Below are positions 57,901 through 64,000 of a stretch of DNA of 64,000 bases, piece after piece. Under the pieces are notes generated by a model. It did not search any database, was not told the DNA's origin, and saw only the letters and a program-made list of their open reading frames with translations. Position numbers and translations under genes: made by a program. Source of the stretch: Panopea generosa (lineage: Eukaryota; Mollusca; Bivalvia; Adapedonta; Hiatellidae); assembly GCA_029582155.1 (NCBI GenBank), contig CM055902.1:15636086-15700085 (forward strand), in the 5' to 3' direction. Position 1 is the first letter of the stretch. Each line of letters begins with the position of its first letter.

Positions 57901-60900
57901 TATAACCTGCCGTGTCTGTCGGCAAATAGCTTTACATCAAGTGTTTAATATTTGTACATCCGACACAAAATAAAGTTTCTTGTATCTTGTGTCTTGTGTT
58001 TAAAATAGCGTTGAACCCCGTTTAAGGTAAAAACACATGTCCCCTTTTTTATTATAACATGTCATGTGTTGAAAATGGCGTTTAGCCCCATTTAAAATAA
58101 AAAAACACATGTCCCCTTTTTTTATTATAACATGCCATGTGTTGAAAATGGTGTTTAATCCAATTTGAAATAAAATAAAGTATACCCCTTTACCAAATCG
58201 AACCCAATTAAGAGCCATCATGTCATATTTGTTATTCAAAGTTTTCCTATTTGCTTCATGTGGATGCCTAATGTTTTCAGAAATAGTTTGTGAAAATTAT
58301 TCTATTTATTATCTGTGAGTATTGTTGATTCATTTAGAGAATAAAACATAATATCTAAATAACATTTAGCCGGTCTGTTACACCAAATACTGGAATGATT
58401 AATGGAAACTTATCATTTAACGTTTGATGGCCGACAGGCAGCATTTCGATAAATGCACGATATATCATTCAACACTTAATGCCGAACATACGTAGATCGG
58501 AAAGGATTTACGTCACTAGCAACTCGGCACATGGTGATTTTTATAGATATTTTCCTTTTTATTGTATGCAATTGTAATGTATATTATGTAAATAGGATTA
58601 CACACCATGTGTATGCAGAACCGTAATTTATTTTTGAAAGGGGGCATATAACTCTTTAGTAAATGGCGGAAAGCGTTCACTGTTTTACTTTTGCACATTG
58701 AAAATCCGCTCGTTTTTAAAATGTTTTGTTACAAGCCCTTTTTTGAAAAGTAAAACATAAGATCATACGATATCCGACTCAAATAGTGCCAATGGAGTTG
58801 CCTTTAAAAACAAATACAGTCAAACCTGTGTAAACGGTCACCTTTATTAAGCAACCACTTGTTTTAAGCAGCCACATTTGCTATTTTATACTTTTGTTTT
58901 TAGAGCAAAGTAACCTGCATAAAGCAACAACATGTCTTAAAAGGCCACTTTTACTTATCCCCTTCACTGGCAGCTTAAAACAGAGTAAGCTGTATATTAA
59001 AGCATTTAACTGACGCATGCGCGCTGTGCAGTAATTAATGTTTAAGTAATTATTGTTTGATAATTTCACTGTGTAAAATAGTTAAATTCTAAATGGTATT
59101 TTTACTGTTCTCAAGCATAAATTAATAATTGATAGTTTCAGTGACATCTCAATTATATCTTACTCACTCTGAAACTGGCCTTCTCACTTGAATGTGTTAA
59201 TACCACTTGAACAGTGCGAGGGGTGAATGCGAAAAATGTCTAAGTGCATATAAATAAAGAAGCACTTAGATGTTTTTCGCTTTCACTCTTCGAACTGTGG
59301 AACCTTATTCTATACTGAACAGATAAAGAAACGCCGGGTGAGTTTTAGAGCCATAGAAGTTAACTAGTCAACGCGGTATTTACATTGTTAGAATATATAC
59401 GTGTACATGTAGAGATATTTCATTAATGATTCTGTCGCTTATAATGATCATATTAACAAACACTTTAAAACCTTCACATACATATTATGAAACTGTTAAT
59501 ATTGTTTTCAATACTTTGATGATATGACTCTGAAATTTACCAGGCGTATCTTTATCATTACGTATATAAATATCTTCTGAAACCAACAATTTATTTCTAA
59601 ACTGAACCATTGATGCAAGTCTTTAGCTATTTACAACTATATACAACGCCAGATGTTGCTGAAATTTAATAAAAAAATGATAATCACCTACTCTGTGATA
59701 TTTTACATTAATCGTTTACAACGCAACACCTGTTATGTGGTTAGTTACATTGCAAATGTTTTATATCGGATTCACCAGTGACACAGTGTGGGAGCGTGCA
59801 GTCGACAAAACCGGAACATTGTTAATATATACGGTGACGGAGTTGCTTCAGGAAAGCGTGTAAAATGAAATGATAAAATATCGAAAAATATACTTGAACA
59901 AAACTATGAAGTCTTACTTTATCTATCTATATGTATATTTATATATATGTCCGAAACTGAAATGGAATACATTGGTTAACTTTGTTTCATTACAGGGCTT
60001 GCTGTACCCGTCGTGTTATGCCAGTTTGCGACACTGGTCAGCGCCCAGTGAGAGAAGTCGCGTGGTGGCCGGGGTCCTAACATGTAGGTATCGTTCTATC
60101 ATAGCGTTAATGAGGAATTAAAGATTTTTTCTGTGTTTTTGTTATCTAAATACTATTTTAGTATATTGTACTATATTGCGTTGCGTTGTTTTACGTTGTG
60201 TTGCGTAACAGTGCGTTGCTTTACTAATTCAAAGCATTGCTTTGTTGCTATGTGACACTGTGCACTTATTGCGATCAAATTATTTTGCATTGTGTATCAT
60301 TCCAAATGTATTCCATTTATTAATATTAATATCGTATCTTGTTGTGTCACGTTTGATCATAACGCAATATACTTGTATTGTTTATGTTGCATCTTAGTTT
60401 GTATCATAATTTAGACATATTTTGTTGCCATCTAAGTGCATATACATTATATAATGTGCATTTAATTTATATACGATTGTAGACAAAAGTGTCTGCCATT
60501 ATTTGGCAATGTGTATTACTTTTTATTCCACATCTGTGCCAAGTGTTACAAGTGTTGACAGGCCCGACTACTCTTATCATTGGCTCATTTTTGACTAGAA
60601 ACAATCTGATTTTAGCCTCGTCGGCAAATATATACACTTTAGATCAGTTTATAATCGTGGTGTTTATTTAAGAAGACTTATTATTACATATTTAATGTTT
60701 TTATACAGTCAAACTTTGTTATGATAGAAACAATACCAACAAAAGCGAAACAAAACTAAGAACAATATAGAAAGCAAGTAACCGATTTGTACACCTGTCA
60801 TCAATATCTAAACGTTTTTGAGCATATTTAAAATTGGTGTTTTTAATATTGATGACTAGGTCATAACTTGTGGAAACTCATTGACAACTAATAATATTAA

Positions 60901-63900
60901 ACTTTTTCTTTACATATGTCCAGTTTAAGAAGATTAAAATATTGACCGGATCTCAAAATTAACATTGACAGGTGCATATGCCGGAGCTATCCTCGGGTTT
61001 CCGGTGGCGGGACTGGTTACTCACTACCTCGGGTGGCATTTTGTGTTCTATATATTCGGTAAGTAAACCTACTTTTTGTGTTACCCTGAATTCGGGTTTC
61101 ATTGTTTAATACCGATATATACAGTTGGTTTGGCTCACACTTTCTTACAATGTTAGTTGCGATTCCACCCGAAAATATACCCATACGGGGTATCGTCTTA
61201 GTCTTTACGTGGCGATATTTTGTCCAGTAGAATACGTTTTAAGTATGGTTTTATTTAATAGGATTTTATTAAGAAGTTTAAATACAATGATTATAATAGT
61301 GAAATGGACGTTTCATAGACTACGTTCAGAAAACATTACATTAAAAATATGACGTCATTATTGAGGCAGCGCGTGAAATGTAAACAAATTCTATTTTTGG
61401 TTAGCAGCATTCAAAACCATATTTCCATGTGATCAAATATGTTGCTGTATAAACTCTGAATTGTTGTTTAATATGTTACATACTTAAAACCGATCCGTGC
61501 GCGTTGGTCCAGTGGGTGAACATCGAACCCATGATCGGAAGTTTGTGGGTTCGATCCTCTGCCACGGCTATGTGTGGTGTCCTTGAGCAAGACACTTTTC
61601 CGCATATGCTTAATACTGGTTCTAACCAGGAAGACTTCGAGCGTGTTTTGCCTAAGTTGTAAGAACTTGTTTCACAATCGAAGTAAAATAAATAAGATTA
61701 AACTAAAATTGATCCGGTTTTTTTTCTAATTTTATTGGCAAACGTTCAGCAATAACATACCTTTTCCGATATTTATAAATGTCTGAGTCGTGTCTCTTGA
61801 ATATACCAAAACAATGATTTATAAGTGTGTTTTTGTATTTATACGACTATATATCTTATGTGTTTTTACCCAGGAGGTTTATCAGCCGTATGGTACCTAT
61901 GTTGGCTATGTCTGGCATTTGAGAAACCTTCCCACCACACCTCTATAAGTGACTCGGAATTCGAATTCATGACAAAGTCACAAGGACAAGACATTATTGA
62001 TTATGAGGTAAAATGAAACAAGTTATACATATTTGCATCTTATATAAACAAGTTATACATATTTTCATCTTATATATTTTCATCTTATATAAACAAGCTA
62101 TACATATTTTCATCTTGTATATTTTCATCTTATATAAACAAGTTATACATATTTTCATCAAGCATATGCAATTTATTAATATATATATGAACATATATTG
62201 CTAATTTAAAACGTATCGCACAATATAATTTTTGTATAATACAAATATTAGTACAACAACTGTAACTAATACCAATATGATCTGTTTAAAATGTTGTTGC
62301 TCTCCCTCCTGAAAATACTTGCTATTATATTTTCTATTTTTTCTTTTTTTGCACGTTCTCACTGTATATTTAATGTCTGTTATGGCTATAGAGACATTGT
62401 ATTGTATAATTAATGCTAAAACAGTCGTATCAGGTATATGGATATAGTAGCAACCATCAATTTGATTATAGTAATTAGATACTCAGTAAAACAATGTGTA
62501 AACTTATTTTTACATTGATTGGATTTTTCCTCGCATACAATTTACCTTTCCGTCTATTATACAATATGAATGCATTATAATTTTTCTTGCACCAAATAAA
62601 TACACAAAACGTTCACTGGTGGAAACGATGAATCCAGACTTGATTGAAATGGGAGAAATAGGCATCTTTGTTCTTTCTCTTCTTTTTTTTTCCAGAATGT
62701 GCCTATGCCATGGAATGATATTTTGACGTCATTACCAGTGATAGCAATTTGTTTTTGCCATTTTGTCAGACACTGGGTGTTCATTTTGATGCTTACCAAT
62801 GAACCACTGTATTTGAACGAGTTCGGATTTACCATCGCAGAGGTATGTGTTAAAGGAGTTGTACATCGTCGGTGCCTGCGGTTTGTTGATTCCGTTGTAA
62901 ATATATCGAGGGCCTCATGGGAGGTTGCATTTATTCAAATAAGTTCTCTAGTTTATTAAAATCTTTATTAGTAGTAGTAGTATCAAAAAAAATATCATTA
63001 TCATTCAATCGCGGGCTCCGGTAATGCGCCTTATATAGATAATTAATTGTGGAGCGCGTGGTCCAATGGTAGAGCATCCGGTCAAGGAGGGGGGGGGGGG
63101 GGGGGTCGTAGATTCGACCCTCCGCCACGGCTATGTGTCGTGTCCTTGGGCAAGATGTTTTATTCCCATATATGCTTAGTACTGGTTCTTCCCAGGAAAA
63201 ATTCGAGCGTGATTTGTCTAAGTTGTAATAACTTCCACTTTCCATGATTGTTAATGAATAAGTTTAAAACTTATGTTAATTAATTAATACTGTTATAACT
63301 ACGCCAATTATAGGTTTTCATCAATAAATTATCAGTCAGGTTGTTAAATTAAACCACTTTTGCCAGACATGTACATGTAATTATACTAGTATGATAGAAA
63401 ACATTAAAGTTGAATCAAGTTTAACATTATTAATACTTGTCATATGCAATAAAAAAACAATACTTTTTTCTGTACGCACCGAACGGCCATTAGTCTGATA
63501 TTATTTGCTTGTTTATAAATTGATATTTTTGCCATTTTTTCATTATTTTAGTTATTTAGACTGTGGCCGGACGGGGATTCGAACTTATGTCACTTCGATT
63601 AACAACCAAACGTGTTACTGACTGAGCTAGCTGGAACCGGATGTTATGAAGCTCTTAAGATCCATTTTGCTTCCGGTTGGTCATACATGTATACTGTTTA
63701 GGGACTAGTTTTATGCAATATTTTGTACCTTGCAGTAATTTTCATTAAGTCATATACCATTTATATATCTATATATATATATATATATATGATTTACTTT
63801 GAGAAACATTCGTTATACTTTTCGTTTATGCCACAAACATGATAACTTGATTTCTATTTCAATTACCAGACAGGAATATATGCGTCATTGCCACACATTG

Positions 63901-64000
63901 CCAAGGTAGTATTGTCCGTCGTTAGCGGATGTATCGCCGACTCTTTGCTGAATAAAAAAACATTATCTACAACTGCTGCACGCAAGTTATTAACAGGGTT
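54496..64000 (+). CDS. SLC17-like: SLC17 family transporter (VGLUT/sialin type), 5' eight exons, cut by the window end
   Basis: Predicted join of 54496-54957, 56302-56420, 57136-57253, 59996-60083, 60972-61058, 61874-62007, 62696-62842 and 63870-64000+, giving 428 residues so far (the family is usually about 480-590). These major-facilitator proteins move organic anions across vesicle, lysosome or plasma membranes. Hydrophilic N-terminus of about 105 residues, then CLDFYIPKRYVTTFLMGFGM opening TM1, and eight membrane spans visible. The charged residues known to matter in vesicular glutamate transporters have counterparts: Arg127 (TM1), His169 (TM2, IGFLHSVFYIGYIGTQIPG), Arg226 and Glu233 (TM4, RCCQGLSEGLLYPSCY). 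All junctions keep frame with consensus GT/AG. The signature favours a VGLUT-like over a phosphate-type member, but substrate is inference. Introns hold SINEs, a satellite and a hairpin. Confidence 0.9.
55655..55730. repeat. 21-bp tandem repeat, about 3.5 copies
   Basis: Unit AATAATGCTAATTGAGTAAA with one extra base. Confidence 0.85.
55913..56165 (+). mobile_element. SINE, family 1 (full length)
   Basis: Well-preserved head 'ggtcctccgtggtcgagtgg' and 'gtaggttcgagtcccgctcg', tail 'gtgttgaaagtggcgttaaa', followed by a poly-A of about 18 bases. The long A tail suggests a younger copy. Confidence 0.8.
56302..56420 (+). CDS. SLC17-like: SLC17 exon 2
   Basis: Residues 155-193 plus two bases. Contains VPWDSRMIGFLHSVFYIGYI, TM2 with His169 and the TQIPGAF motif. 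Donor AA|GTAAGT. Confidence 0.9.
57136..57253 (+). CDS. SLC17-like: SLC17 exon 3
   Basis: Residues 194-233: TM3 (LFGACILISSLLNLLLPMC) and the start of TM4 with Arg226 and Glu233. Acceptor 'catgctttcag', donor GAG|GTAAAT. Confidence 0.9.
57735..58190. repeat. Satellite made of SINE family-1 tails
   Basis: Six versions of 'catgtgttgaaaatggcgtt' with 'aaaccccatttaaaataaaa' and 'acacatgtccccttttttat', spaced about 60-75 bp where regular, none with a SINE head. Two of the last units are nearly identical. Confidence 0.8.
58815..58994. mobile_element. MITE-A copy in SLC17 intron 3
   Basis: 'tacagtcaaacctgtgtaaa', 'aagcaaccacttgttttaag', 'ctggcagcttaaaacagagt', end 'aagctgta'. Both ends present. 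Confidence 0.75.
59211..59298. repeat. Near-perfect 37-bp inverted repeat with a 14-base loop
   Basis: Arms 59211-59247 and 59262-59298. 31 of 37 positions are Watson-Crick pairs and four more are G-U on the plus-strand RNA. It could be a foldback MITE or a miRNA-like hairpin. Confidence 0.8.
59996..60083 (+). CDS. SLC17-like: SLC17 exon 4
   Basis: Residues 234-262 plus one base: the rest of TM4 (GLLYPSCYASLRHWSAPSER), with the conserved W-x-P-x-x-E-R-S-R loop and the start of TM5. Donor T|GTAGGT. Confidence 0.9.
60972..61058 (+). CDS. SLC17-like: SLC17 exon 5
   Basis: Residues 263-291 plus one base: AYAGAILGFPVAGLVTHYLG (TM5) and WHFVFYIF opening TM6. Acceptor 'cattgacag', donor TTCG|GTAAGT. 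Confidence 0.9.
61494..61705 (+). mobile_element. tRNA-derived SINE, family 3, in SLC17 intron 5
   Basis: Head 'gcgcgttggtccagtgggtg', box B 'gtgggttcgatcctctgcc', body 'gcatatgcttaatactggtt', tail 'gaagtaaaataaataag'. Confidence 0.75.
61874..62007 (+). CDS. SLC17-like: SLC17 exon 6
   Basis: Residues 292-336: end of TM6 (GLSAVWYLCWLCLAFEKP) and the large cytoplasmic loop (SDSEFEFMTKSQGQ). Donor GAG|GTAAAA. Confidence 0.9.
62018..62165. repeat. Tandem repeat of 'acaagttatacatattttca'
   Basis: About five imperfect units with spacers of 'tcttatat', just inside SLC17 intron 6. Open frames on both strands here are artefacts. Confidence 0.8.
62696..62842 (+). CDS. SLC17-like: SLC17 exon 7
   Basis: Residues 337-385: PWNDILTSLPVIAICFCHFV (TM7) and LMLTNEPLYLNEFGFTIAE. 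Acceptor after a long pyrimidine tract, donor GAG|GTATGT. Confidence 0.9.
63048..63255 (+). mobile_element. tRNA-derived SINE, family 3, with a poly-G tract in the head
   Basis: 'ggagcgcgtggtccaatggt' then a run of about 18 G between boxes A and B, then 'gattcgaccctccgccac', body 'tatgcttagtactggttctt'. In the other copies this place has about ten mixed bases ending 'gatcggagggtcgtgg'. Confidence 0.75.
63565..63655 (-). mobile_element. tRNA-like SINE head in SLC17 intron 7
   Basis: The minus strand reads 'tagctcagtcagtaacac' and 'ataagttcgaatccccgtcc', boxes A and B at tRNA spacing. The cloverleaf is not complete enough for a tRNA gene. Confidence 0.45.
63768..63790. repeat. (AT)n microsatellite
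   Basis: About 11 AT dinucleotides. Confidence 0.8.
63870..64000 (+). CDS. SLC17-like: SLC17 exon 8, partial
   Basis: Residues 386-428, running off the window: TGIYASLPHIAKVVLSVVSG (TM8) then CIADSLLNKKTLSTTAARKL, the family's G-x-x-A-D loop before TM9. Of two adjacent AGs (63869 and 63873) the first keeps the frame. Confidence 0.88.

Larger units (their letters stand above)
57254..59995 (+). other. SLC17 intron 3
   Basis: 2742 bp, the largest intron here. Contains the SINE-tail satellite (57735-58190), a MITE-A copy (58815-58994) and a 37-bp hairpin (59211-59298). Confidence 0.85.

Noticed and set aside
61494-61580. Possible functional tRNA gene
   Set aside because: Boxes A and B are present but the arms do not pair into a full cloverleaf and a SINE body follows. 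The same applies to the other tRNA-like heads in the window.

Overview
The window is a piece of an AT-rich animal genome with intron-bearing genes, most likely a bivalve or related mollusc. That inference rests on the gene families and on the dense tRNA-derived SINEs, MITE-like elements and minisatellites of types I associate with bivalve genomes. The species cannot be fixed from the sequence. No bacterial, viral or CRISPR feature was seen.

Three protein-coding genes are well supported. Two are copper-dependent primary amine oxidases (AOC) on the minus strand, arranged head-to-tail. AOC-A (coding 7519-12417, 798 aa) and AOC-B (coding 28412-32796, 831 aa) share three coding exons with identical intron phases, a type II membrane anchor, a variable stalk, and a complete catalytic set (TPQ-precursor Tyr in an N-Y-D motif, catalytic Asp, three copper His). 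Each has a predicted extra 5'-UTR exon (donors at 14058 and 36956). The third is the first eight coding exons of an SLC17 transporter (VGLUT/sialin type) on the plus strand (54496 to beyond 64000), cut by the window end.

Layout: 1-7 kb holds a possible exon end at the left edge, SINEs and one MITE. 7-14.4 kb is AOC-A. 14.5-17.8 kb is a 3.3-kb array of a 22-23 bp unit directly upstream of the AOC-A promoter. 18-27.9 kb is intergenic with SINEs, a 152-bp tandem repeat and MITE-B copies. 27.9-37.3 kb is AOC-B, whose 5'-UTR intron is 4.1 kb and carries a long GA microsatellite. 37-54 kb is intergenic and rich in interspersed repeats (SINEs, MITE-A, MITE-B, a MITE nested in a SINE, a 45-bp array). 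54.5-64 kb is the SLC17 gene with SINEs, a SINE-tail satellite and a hairpin in its introns.

The most interesting signal is the regulatory divergence between the two AOC paralogues. AOC-A has a 154-bp tandem duplication of its promoter region, each copy with a TATAAA, preceded by the large minisatellite and with a second (46-bp) minisatellite in its 5'-UTR intron. AOC-B has one copy of this region without the TATA motif and only a two-unit trace of the upstream array. The two genes also share a duplicated splice donor after coding exon 2, which is in-frame (+30) in AOC-B but frame-shifting (+32) in AOC-A. Membership of the AOC family is secure; substrate, tissue and orthology are not readable from the sequence.
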